Of a stretch of DNA of 64,000 nt, positions 28,126 to 37,828 are shown piece by piece. The first letter of the stretch is position 1, and each line of letters starts with the position of its first letter. The DNA is from Tundrisphaera sp051175315 (GTDB lineage Bacteria; Planctomycetota; Planctomycetia; Isosphaerales; Isosphaeraceae): positions 6,324,001 through 6,388,000 of the forward strand of contig NZ_CP195100.1 of assembly GCF_051175315.1 (NCBI RefSeq). The letters run 5' to 3'. The translations under genes were made by a program, and so were the position numbers. The notes below the pieces were generated by a model. That model did not search any database. It saw only the letters and a program-made list of their open reading frames with translations, and had not been told where the DNA came from.

Positions 28126-28512
28126 ATGACACCGTACAACGAACTGGTCCGGCGGGCGTGGCCGATCCTGATCGAAGCGGCCCGGATGCGCCGGACGTTG
28201 CCCTATTCCGAGCTGGCCGGGCGGGCCGGGCCGCCGCTCACCGCCCGGGCCGTCCATCGCCAGCTGCTCACCCCCTTATCCGCCCGATGCCGCCGCTCCG
28301 GCCTGCCCGACCTCGCCGCCCTGGTGGTCCGCAAGGGTCTCGGCACGCCAGGTGCAGGATGGTTTGATCCGACCCAGCCCGGCGATCCCATCGAAGCCTG
28401 GGCCGATGCCGTCGCCGCATGCTACGCCCACCCCTGGACCAGCACCCCCGATCCGGCGCTGATCGACGACGAGGCGGACCTGCAACCGAAGCCGCGGCGA
28501 GGTGGCCAATGA
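28126..28512 (+). CDS. Unknown small protein between dnaK and clpB (paralogue B)
   Basis: This 128-residue paralogue of the preceding protein shares LVRRAWPILIEAARMRR, TLPYSELAGRAG, TARAVHRQLLTPLSARCRRS, GLPDLAALVVRKGLGTPGAG and GWFDP with it. The tail is different and polar, ending PKPRRGGQ. It starts 33 bp after paralogue A and ends 99 bp before clpB, so A, B and clpB may form one transcript. The Y-x2-LA ... GLPDLxALVV ... GxPGxGW pattern is one I associate with uncharacterised bacterial proteins; no reaction is known. Confidence 0.75.
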   Translation: MTPYNELVRRAWPILIEAARMRRTLPYSELAGRAGPPLTARAVHRQLLTPLSARCRRSGLPDLAALVVRKGLGTPGAGWFDPTQPGDPIEAWADAVAACYAHPWTSTPDPALIDDEADLQPKPRRGGQ

Positions 28513-28611
28513 ACTTTTGGGCACCAACCTGCGTAATCACTCCGTGAGATTTCCCGTCGGGGCAAGCGAGTGCTCAGCCCCGTTCGACGATCCTGGAGGT
28601 CATCGGTTCCC

Positions 28612-31254
<2,643 letters not shown>

Positions 31255-31295
31255 TCGCCCGCCGCAGCGGCCTCGCCCGCGTCGCGACACACCCC

Positions 31296-31339
31296 GGGGA
31301 TCGGCACCGAGTCGCCATCTCGGTGCCGATCCCCGTTTT
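31296..31339 (+). terminator. Terminator after clpB
   Basis: A perfect stem GGGGATCGGCACCGAG / CTCGGTGCCGATCCCC with a seven-base loop is followed by GTTTT. It lies 41 bp after the clpB stop and separates the chaperone genes from the acyltransferase. Confidence 0.82.
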
Positions 31340-31374
31340 CCTGGCGCGACGATTCGACCCCGAGAGATGCCCGA

Positions 31375-32142
31375 ATGCCCCCCCCTCCCCCCCTGATCCG
31401 GGCACACAAGAGCGGTTGGCCCCGCTGGGCCGTGCATCGCCTGATCGTCGGCCGGACCCGGAAGGGTTTGCGGCAGGTCCGCGTCCAGGGGCTCGATCGG
31501 GTCCGCGCCGCGATCGGAGATGGGCCGGGCGGCACGCTCTTCCTGGCCAACCATTCGAGCTGGTGGGACCTGTTCCTGGTCCACGTCCTGAACGAGTCCA
31601 TCCCGGTCGACGGCTACGGGATGATGGAGCACTTCAACCTGGCCCGGTTCGGCTTCTTCCGCCGGATCGGGGCGTTCTCCGTGGACCGGACCAGCCCGGC
31701 GTCGGTCCGGGCGTCGCTCCAGTACGCGTCGGACCTGCTCCACGGCCCCCGCGCCGGGGTCTGGGTCTTCCCGCAGGGGAAGATCGAATCCAACGACGTC
31801 CGCCCCCTGGCCTTCCAGCCCGGCATCCGGGCCCTGCTCCGCCGGGCCGGGCGGACCCGCGTCGTCCCTGTCGCCTTCCGGCTCGAATTCTGGCAGGACG
31901 AACGCCCCGAGGCCCTGGTCCGCTTCGGCGAGCCGACCTGGGTCGACCGGCCCGACCTCCCCGACCTCCTGCCGACCTGGGAGCGGCGCCTGACCGACGA
32001 GCTGGACGCCCTCAGGGCCGACGGACTGACCCAGGACCCGGCCCGGTTCACCAGCCTCTTCGAGGGCAAGCGATCGATCAGCGAACGCTACGCCACGTTC
32101 CGCGACCGGTTCCGCGGCCCCACCCCCGGCGCCCCGACTTGA
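31375..32142 (+). CDS. PlsC-like 1-acyl-glycerol-phosphate / lysophospholipid acyltransferase
   Basis: The 255-residue protein carries the acyltransferase motif H-x4-D as NHSSWWD (His60, Asp65). Other family blocks are GFFRRIGAFSVDR, GVWVFPQGKIESND (the FPEGxxS-type block) and VVPVAFRLEFW. Such enzymes transfer an acyl chain to lysophospholipids or related glycolipid acceptors at the membrane. There is no strong membrane helix, so it is probably peripheral. The proline-rich start MPPPPP is unusual, but the ATG is the first in frame. The exact acceptor cannot be told; related proteins also sit in carotenoid-ester pathways. Confidence 0.83.
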   Translation: MPPPPPLIRAHKSGWPRWAVHRLIVGRTRKGLRQVRVQGLDRVRAAIGDGPGGTLFLANHSSWWDLFLVHVLNESIPVDGYGMMEHFNLARFGFFRRIGAFSVDRTSPASVRASLQYASDLLHGPRAGVWVFPQGKIESNDVRPLAFQPGIRALLRRAGRTRVVPVAFRLEFWQDERPEALVRFGEPTWVDRPDLPDLLPTWERRLTDELDALRADGLTQDPARFTSLFEGKRSISERYATFRDRFRGPTPGAPT

Positions 32143-32153
32143 CCTCCGGCCGG

Positions 32154-32273
32154 GTGGCAGGGGTCTTGCGTCGCGGCCGCAACCCCGGCTCGGGGGTCGC
32201 ACATACCATCGGCGTCGTGATCCCGGGCGTCGTCGTTCCCGGGGTTGCGGTTGCGCCGCAAGACCCCTACCAC
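32154..32273. repeat. Imperfect 35-bp inverted repeat element
   Basis: The arm 32154-32188 (begins GTGGCAGGGGTCTTGCG) and the arm 32239-32273 (ends CGCAAGACCCCTACCAC) are reverse complements with about five mismatches over 35 bases, separated by 50 bp. The whole 120-bp unit lies in the 300-bp gap between the acyltransferase and glycosyltransferase genes. It has the architecture of a small MITE-like or REP-like element, or a long hairpin that would end transcription. No target-site duplication is obvious. Confidence 0.6.
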
Positions 32274-32442
32274 CCAGGTCGGTCCCCGCATCGAAGAACG
32301 GCTTCGCCTGGCCACCCTGACGCCCTGGCTTGACCGCCGATTCCGGTTCGGGCTACGATCCGCGCGGGCGGGGCAAATTGTGTGCTAACACGCGGCCCAT
32401 CCCACGATAGTAGAAGGCGGAGCCTCGCGCTTCGCGGGGTCC

Positions 32443-34026
32443 GTGGCCGAGATGGGCTCGATCGTGGTCGACGACGCGGGATCACCTCAGACCGAACCGG
32501 GTCCGTCCGCCCCCGCGCGGTCGGGGCGGATCGTCCTCGCGCTCCTGCTGGTCGCCACGTTCGCGATCCGGGCCCTCTACCCCGGGCAACCGATCGTCGA
32601 GAACTACGTCGGCCGCCAGATCCCCACGGCGATGGTCGCCCGCAACCTGGTGCGCGGGTCGGGCTTCTTCCGGCCCGAACTCGACACCGGGCCGTTCCCG
32701 AACCTGTTCCTGGTCGAGCCGCCGATCTACGCCCAGATCGTCGCGACCACCCACCTCCTGACCGGCATCCCCCTGGAACCGACCGGCCGGCTGATCTCGG
32801 CGGCGGCCACCGCCCTGGCCGCCTGGGGCCTGTTCGGCCTCGCCCGGCGGCGGGAAGGGACGAGGGTCGCCCTCCTGGCGGTCGCTTCGTTCGCGATCTT
32901 CCCGGTCATGATCCGCTATGGCCGCGCCTTCCAGCCCGACGCCCTGATGTTGGGGGCGATGCTGGGCGGGCTTCGCTGCTGGGACGACTGGAACTCGTTC
33001 GGGGAACGGGCGTTCGGTCCGATGGGTCTGTTTTTCCTCGCGCTGGCGTTGGGGCTCAAATTCATCGTGGCTTGGGCCCTGTTGCCCTTCGTGGTGATCG
33101 TCGGCCGATGGCCGATGGCGTCGCGGGTCGCCGCTGCCGGCCTGATGCTGATGCCGGCATTCGCCTGGTATCTCCTCCAGTGGGGCGAGGTCCAGCGTCC
33201 CGGGGCGGGGTCGCTGGCCTCGTCCGACAACGCGGCGATCTGGATCCGTTCGGTCGGGCCGGCGGCGTGGCTCCGCCTGGCCACCTGGACGAGCGTGGGC
33301 CGGGCGTTGGTATGGAGTTCATTCGGCCCGGCCGGCTTCGGGCTGGCGTGCTGGGGCTGGATCGCGGGCGGCAAGGTCGACCCGTTGTGGAAGGCGTGGG
33401 GGATCGGCTGCGGGGTGGCCTTGCTGGTTTTGGCCGCGAAGTGGCACCATGGTTATTATTGGATGGTCGTGGCGCCGGTCGCGGCGGTCGGCGTGGGGCG
33501 GGGCCTGGTGGCCCTCGGCCGGTTTGGCTTCGTTTTTCCCGCCCTTATGGGCACGGCGTTCCTGGGGAACTGCGTCGCCCAATCCGTCGGGACCTGGCGG
33601 ACGCCGCCCGAGTGGGCCTCATTGCCCGAAGTCGTCCGGGCCCTGACCGATCACGCGACCGTCGATGAGATGCCGATCGCAGCCGAGGCCGTCCTGTACT
33701 TCGCCGACCGTCGAGGGTTCCGCCTGGAGTTCGAGCCCGAAGCGTCCCGGCGGGCGGCCGGAGAGTGGGGCGGGATGCTCGTCGACCCCGCCAATCCCCT
33801 CGCATTGACGTCCTTTTATCAGAGCCAGGATTGGGACAAGGTGCCCGAAGTCGGCCAATCGATCCCGGACTTCGTCCATGGATTCTACCGACCCAGGTGG
33901 GTCGCCGATGTCGGGCCGGCCGGGACTGACGGGCGGCGTCGGGCCTGGCGGGCGGCGATCCGCGAGAAGCCCGGAACCCGCCTGATCCTGGATCGACCCG
34001 ACGCCTTCGTCGCCGAGATACGCTGA
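32443..34026 (+). CDS. Membrane glycosyltransferase, GT39/ArnT-like (PMT family fold)
   Basis: A 527-residue integral membrane protein. After a short cytoplasmic tail come a first helix (IVLALLLVATFAIRALYPG) and the loop IVENYVGRQIPTAMVARNLVR, which holds an acidic residue at the usual GT-C position (E in VENY). Several more helices follow to about residue 370, then a soluble C-terminal domain (TDHATVDEMPIAAEAVLYFA). GT-C enzymes move a sugar from a lipid-phosphate carrier to protein, lipid A or another lipid on the outer side of the membrane. The start is either GTG 32443 or ATG 32452. It is 12 bp before panB, but a metabolic link is unlikely. Confidence 0.72.
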   Translation: MAEMGSIVVDDAGSPQTEPGPSAPARSGRIVLALLLVATFAIRALYPGQPIVENYVGRQIPTAMVARNLVRGSGFFRPELDTGPFPNLFLVEPPIYAQIVATTHLLTGIPLEPTGRLISAAATALAAWGLFGLARRREGTRVALLAVASFAIFPVMIRYGRAFQPDALMLGAMLGGLRCWDDWNSFGERAFGPMGLFFLALALGLKFIVAWALLPFVVIVGRWPMASRVAAAGLMLMPAFAWYLLQWGEVQRPGAGSLASSDNAAIWIRSVGPAAWLRLATWTSVGRALVWSSFGPAGFGLACWGWIAGGKVDPLWKAWGIGCGVALLVLAAKWHHGYYWMVVAPVAAVGVGRGLVALGRFGFVFPALMGTAFLGNCVAQSVGTWRTPPEWASLPEVVRALTDHATVDEMPIAAEAVLYFADRRGFRLEFEPEASRRAAGEWGGMLVDPANPLALTSFYQSQDWDKVPEVGQSIPDFVHGFYRPRWVADVGPAGTDGRRRAWRAAIREKPGTRLILDRPDAFVAEIR

Positions 34027-34038
34027 TCGCCCGAGGAT

Positions 34039-34851
34039 ATGCCGAAGATGCCGCCCAAGCCCAAGACCAACGTGACCCTGCCCGACTTCGCCGCCTGGAA
34101 GGCGGAGGGGCGGAAGATCAGCGTGCTGACGGCCTACGACTACACCATGGCCCGCCTGCTCGACGCCGCCGGGGTCGACTGCCTGCTGGTCGGGGACACC
34201 CTGGGGATGGTCGTCCAGGGCCGGACGACCACGCTGGGCGTCACCCTCGACCAGATGGTCTACCACGCCGAGATGGTGGCCCGCGCCGCGACCCGCGCGC
34301 TGGTGGTGGCCGACCTCCCGTTCGGCAGCTACCAGGCGTCGCGCGAGCAGGCCATCGTGTCGGCCGGGCGATTCCTCAAGGAGACGCAGTGCCAGGCGGT
34401 GAAGATCGAGGGGGGCCGCAAGATCGCCCCCACGATCCAGGCCCTGGTCGACGCCGACATCCCGGTCATGGCCCACGTCGGGCTGACCCCGCAATCGGTC
34501 CGACGGCTGGGCGGGTTCAAGGTCCAGCGTGACGAGGACCAGATCCTCGCCGACGCCCATGCCGTGGCCGACGCCGGCGCCTTCGCGGTCGTCCTGGAGT
34601 GCATCCCCGCCGAGGTCGCCGCCAAGGTCACCGCCGAGTTGCCGATCCCCACCATCGGCATCGGCGCCGGCCTCCGGTGCGACGGGCAGGTGCTGGTCAC
34701 GCCCGACCTGCTCGGCATGTACGAGGGCTTCCGCCCCAAGTTCGTCCGCCGCTACGTCGATCTCGGCGAAACGATCCGCCAGGCGGCGGCTTCTTACGTC
34801 GCCGACGTCGCCTCGGGCCGCTTCCCGGACGATTCCGAATCCTTCCGCTGA
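34039..34851 (+). CDS. panB: Ketopantoate hydroxymethyltransferase
   Basis: A 270-residue PanB of normal length that converts 2-oxoisovalerate and methylene-tetrahydrofolate to ketopantoate, the first step of pantothenate and CoA synthesis. Conserved blocks are ISVLTAYDYTMARLLDAAGVD, LLVGDTLGMVVQGR (metal-binding Asp), VVADLPFGSYQ, AVKIEGG, VMAHVGLTPQSV, FAVVLECIPAEVAA and PTIGIGAGLRCDGQVLV. It begins 12 bp after the membrane glycosyltransferase and is followed closely by a PCD-like gene. Confidence 0.97.
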   Translation: MPKMPPKPKTNVTLPDFAAWKAEGRKISVLTAYDYTMARLLDAAGVDCLLVGDTLGMVVQGRTTTLGVTLDQMVYHAEMVARAATRALVVADLPFGSYQASREQAIVSAGRFLKETQCQAVKIEGGRKIAPTIQALVDADIPVMAHVGLTPQSVRRLGGFKVQRDEDQILADAHAVADAGAFAVVLECIPAEVAAKVTAELPIPTIGIGAGLRCDGQVLVTPDLLGMYEGFRPKFVRRYVDLGETIRQAAASYVADVASGRFPDDSESFR

Positions 34852-34872
34852 ACCTCGATGCGAGACCTCGCC

Positions 34873-35241
34873 ATGAGCACGCCCACCGTCGCGGAACTGA
34901 CCCGGAAGAAGTGCGTCCCCTGCGAGGGCGGCGTCCCCCCGCTCTCCGAGGCCGAGGTCGACGCCCTGCTCGCCAACCTCCCCGGCTGGAGCAAGGCCGA
35001 CGGCGGCAAGGCGATCCGCCGCCTCTGGACGGTAAAGAATTTCATGGCCGGGATCACCTTCTTCGACGAGGTCGCCAAACTCGCCGAGGCCGAGGGCCAC
35101 CATCCCGACCTGCACCTGACCGGCTACCGCGAAGTGGCCATCGAAATCTCGACCCACGCCATCGGCGGCCTCTCGGAGAACGACTTCATCCTCGCCGCCA
35201 AGATCGACGCCATCCCGATCCAGGTTAAAGCCAAGAAGTGA
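34873..35241 (+). CDS. Pterin-4a-carbinolamine dehydratase family protein
   Basis: The 122-residue protein contains ARKKC-type opening VAELTRKKCVPCEGGVPPLS and the family core. That core is FMAGITFFDEVAKLAEAEGH followed by HHPDLHLTGYREVAIEISTH and GGLSENDFILAAKID. The HHPDL pair marks the active site of PCD/DCoH, which recycles the pterin cofactor of aromatic hydroxylases. In bacteria without phenylalanine hydroxylase, PCD-like proteins have been tied to molybdopterin use. The start could also be the ATG at 34858, adding MRDLA. It sits 21 bp after panB. Confidence 0.85.
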   Translation: MSTPTVAELTRKKCVPCEGGVPPLSEAEVDALLANLPGWSKADGGKAIRRLWTVKNFMAGITFFDEVAKLAEAEGHHPDLHLTGYREVAIEISTHAIGGLSENDFILAAKIDAIPIQVKAKK

Positions 35242-35391
35242 AAGGGGTGATAGTGGTCCATCGAGGGCAAAATGGTAGGTGGTAATGCTCCGAAAATCCT
35301 GTCTTGGCCTTGACTTGCGAAATCAGAGCTCCCATCCATTTTCCTTTGATGAACCACCACCAAACTTACCGAAGTCCGAGGACATGAGCAA

Positions 35392-35922
35392 ATGAGCACA
35401 TCAGTAATTATCGCAAACATGGACAGGCGCGAGTTTCTGGACGCATATGCTTTTGGAAGGCAAATGCAACCAAGGGATTACATCAATGGTCATGCCGCTG
35501 TGGCAGTCTCGATGTTGACTTGCGACGCTTCACGTTCCGTCGGCGAGATCACTCCCCTGGCTGGTTCGTGGAATGGATGCAATGTCATCGCGGTCAGCGA
35601 CGCTGGCCCCCCTGATGCTGAGGGATTCATCACTTCCGCGCAGGACGACCCACTGAGAAATCTATATTCTCTTATAATTGATGAGTTCCGTGATATCAGC
35701 TTGGATGCGATCGCGATGATCTGCGAACGCTTTCCAGAGATCGCAGACAGCCTGGCGCTTCAAGCCAAGGACAAATATTCGGGTTCAAAACAATGGGGAT
35801 CCCAATTTTTTTTTCGATCTCGGCAAATGCGTTTTGGATCACAATGTGCAAAATTTGGATTCAGCCCTAGCACCTCACTTTGGAGACAACTGGAGAGAAA
35901 TCCACTCGCAGATTCATATTGA
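35392..35922 (+). CDS. Unknown protein in AT-rich islet
   Basis: This 176-residue protein starts MSTSVIIANMDRREFLDAYA and contains LRNLYSLIIDEFRDISLDAI then MICERFPEIADSLALQAKD. Its C-terminus is basic and aromatic (WGSQFFFRSRQMRFGSQCAK). Codon use is clearly different from the neighbours: many A/T third positions (att, aaa, tta, caa) in an otherwise GC3-saturated window. That suggests recent acquisition. No domain is recognised. Just upstream is ATGAGCAAATGA, a minimal start-stop that overlaps the ATG region and could lower translation. Confidence 0.55.
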   Translation: MSTSVIIANMDRREFLDAYAFGRQMQPRDYINGHAAVAVSMLTCDASRSVGEITPLAGSWNGCNVIAVSDAGPPDAEGFITSAQDDPLRNLYSLIIDEFRDISLDAIAMICERFPEIADSLALQAKDKYSGSKQWGSQFFFRSRQMRFGSQCAKFGFSPSTSLWRQLERNPLADSY

Positions 35923-36014
35923 TTATTGAAAGGCGCCGTTCGGTTATTGCTCCGTTCCGCCCGCCCTGAGGCCCGACACCTGTGCGGGCTCAATCCCGAT
36001 GAATCCTGCTCCTC

Positions 36015-36168
36015 CGTCGGGTGGCTGTGGTTGGCAAGCCAACCACAGGACCAATCATCCGGAACCGCTACGCAGGGGACAGGATATGGCGTCGACCCGA
36101 TAGATGGCCGATCCTTCGATGAACTTCGCCGGCCCTGTGGTTGGCAAGCCAACCACAGCCACCCGACG
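36015..36168. repeat. Paired-palindrome inverted repeat element
   Basis: Two arms, 36015-36052 and 36131-36168 (38 bp each), are reverse complements of one another with one mismatch. Each arm itself carries a 24-bp palindrome with stem CTGTGGTTGGC / GCCAACCACAG and a two-base AA centre (36025-36048 and 36135-36158). The 78 bp between the arms is unrelated. The unit can form either two short hairpins or one long stem. It looks like a REP/BIME- or MITE-type mobile repeat and lies between the two ORFs of the AT-rich islet. Confidence 0.8.
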
Positions 36169-36229
36169 CGAGAGTTGGTAGCGGTCAGGAGGCTGGGCTA
36201 TAGTTCAAGCACTGATCAGGGGCGAACTC

Positions 36230-36574
36230 ATGATTTGGCGTCGAATGGCAATCATAGTCTTGTTAGTCATGCCGGCTTTGTTTATGTTTCTCGGATTTCT
36301 CCTAATCCCATTTTCAGACCCAACGTACACGTCGGATAGGGAGTCTCCGGTTTCTTTGGTGCTTTGTGTCATTCTTCCCTTTGCCTCAGCAGTTTCTTAC
36401 GGATTGGGCATCTACCTTAAAAGAAGGTACCCCACTGCTTCGTGGGCACTCAAACTGGTCGCCGTGATCCTCCTGATCCCGAGCTCAGCGGTATTCTATT
36501 TGTGTCTCGCTCTTATCATTTTTGTTCTGGTTGCGGCGACCATCACCGGCGGCAGCATAGGTTCGTTTATGTGA
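36230..36574 (+). CDS. Small integral membrane protein in AT-rich islet
   Basis: The 114-residue protein has three predicted helices: MAIIVLLVMPALFMFLGFLL (about 6-25), SLVLCVILPFASAVSYGLGI (about 42-61) and LVAVILLIPSSAVFYLCLAL onward (about 76-105). Codon use is AT-richer than the rest of the window. AGGGGCG precedes the ATG. The stop is TGA 36572-36574, and the same frame stays open for another 73 codons to 36793, so the gene may once have been longer. No family is recognised. Confidence 0.5.
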   Translation: MIWRRMAIIVLLVMPALFMFLGFLLIPFSDPTYTSDRESPVSLVLCVILPFASAVSYGLGIYLKRRYPTASWALKLVAVILLIPSSAVFYLCLALIIFVLVAATITGGSIGSFM

Positions 36575-36793
36575 TCTTTTTTATGGTTATTCGTATTTTC
36601 TACAGAGAACATCTGGCTGCTTGACTTGCTCAGTGCATATCAAGGCGAGAGGCCACCCGAAGTCGTACGGAAAGTCTCGGAAATGGTCATTGGCTGCCGA
36701 GAGATACTACCGCTGCTCCAGGCCGAACGCGATCGATGGATCGAGGGCGGGGACTGGCAAGATCCGGATGATGAGGAAGACAATCCGTCCTGA
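36575..36793 (+). pseudogene. In-frame continuation or fragment after the UGA of the islet membrane protein
   Basis: Immediately after the TGA at 36572 the same reading frame continues without a stop to TGA 36791. The product would contain LLDLLSAYQGERPPEVVRKV then SEMVIGCREILPLLQAERDR, ending acidic (WQDPDDEEDNPS). The sequence looks like a real helical cytoplasmic tail. No ATG is available for it as a separate gene; the only candidate starts are TTG codons such as 36626. It is either a fragment of a longer ancestral gene or an independent small ORF with a rare start. Confidence 0.4.
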
Positions 36794-36827
36794 GTCGAAA
36801 CCGTGCGACGGAGCCGGCATCCGTGGG

Positions 36828-37772
36828 TCACTCGCCGCCGAACAGGCGGGAGAAGAAGCCGCGGCGCTTGGTCGGGAGCGGCGGGGGGGCGGATTCGATC
36901 GAGGCACTCTGGAGCCGGACGGTCGGGTCGCGCGGGGCGTCGGATGCCGGCGGGGCCGCGGCGATCGGGGCCTTCTGGGCCTCGGCGAGGTGGGCGAGCA
37001 TGTCGGCGTCGGACGGGCCTTCCAGGCGCTTGGTGAGCGGGGGGCAGTCGGGTGAACTTCGCAGGTCGGCCAGGTAGGCGAGGAGGGCCGCCTTGCGGGG
37101 CCGTTCGTCGTTGAGCAGGAAGTGGACCCAGGCCCAGGACTCGCGATAGTCGCGCGGGGTCATCTGGCGGACGCTCCGCTGGGTTTCCAGGCGGGCGAGG
37201 TCGGGGGCCCAGCCGGCGGCGAGGTCGGCGGGCAGGCGGCCGACATGCTCGGGGTTCAGGCCCTTGCGGTCGGCGGGTCCCTCGAAATACTCGGCCAGCC
37301 CCTCGTCGAGCCAGAGCGGGATGTCGCCCACGGCGGCGTGCAGCAGGGCGTGGGTCCCCTCGTGGCGGATGTCCTCGATCAGGCGGTCGCCGAAGCAGGT
37401 GTAGACCACCCGGCGCGGGCCGTTGGCCAGGAAGAAGGCCCGGCGGTGCGGCAGGTCGGGGTAGTGGAACGAGAGGAAGTGCTGGAAGCTCTGCCGGTCT
37501 TCGAGGATGTAGACCTCGATCGGCTCGGTGGCCGGGTCGACCCGGAGGCCCAACGTCTCGCGGACCTCGGTCTCCAAAGACTGGAGCTGCCGCACGACCG
37601 GAGCGTCGGCCGCGAGCTGGGTCCCGGTGAACACGGCGAAGGGGCCGGTCCGGGTCTGGAACTCGGTCGGCACCAGCGGCTTGCCCCGGTCGCCCATGGT
37701 GGCACAGCCGGGCAAGAAGGCCAGGAGGAACAGGTACCCGGCGAGCCGGGGAAGTGAGCGGCGTTTCCGCAT
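36828..37772 (-). CDS. DUF1570-like lipoprotein with HExxH metallopeptidase motif
   Basis: The 314-residue protein starts at the ATG at 37772 with a lipoprotein signal (YLFLLAFLPGC, lipid Cys23). The body has a gluzincin-type active site: H137-E-G-T-H141 in IRHEGTHALLHA and Glu157 in LWLDEGLAEYFEG. This arrangement is typical of DUF1570/peptidase MA-like proteins. The tail ends in a basic FFSRLFGGE after a low-complexity linker. It should be anchored on the periplasmic face as a putative metalloprotease of unknown substrate. It is 56 bp downstream of the double-kinase gene and likely co-transcribed with it. Confidence 0.8.
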   Translation of the reverse strand: MRKRRSLPRLAGYLFLLAFLPGCATMGDRGKPLVPTEFQTRTGPFAVFTGTQLAADAPVVRQLQSLETEVRETLGLRVDPATEPIEVYILEDRQSFQHFLSFHYPDLPHRRAFFLANGPRRVVYTCFGDRLIEDIRHEGTHALLHAAVGDIPLWLDEGLAEYFEGPADRKGLNPEHVGRLPADLAAGWAPDLARLETQRSVRQMTPRDYRESWAWVHFLLNDERPRKAALLAYLADLRSSPDCPPLTKRLEGPSDADMLAHLAEAQKAPIAAAPPASDAPRDPTVRLQSASIESAPPPLPTKRRGFFSRLFGGE

Positions 37773-37828
37773 GGTTGGCGGCCTCGACTCGGCGGACCAT
37801 CGGGCCGGGGCTTCGCCGCCTCTCTTGG

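Noticed and set aside
36025..36158. Possible minimal CRISPR array
   Set aside because: Only two copies, each a palindrome in inverted context, with no leader or cas genes; better read as a REP/MITE-type element.
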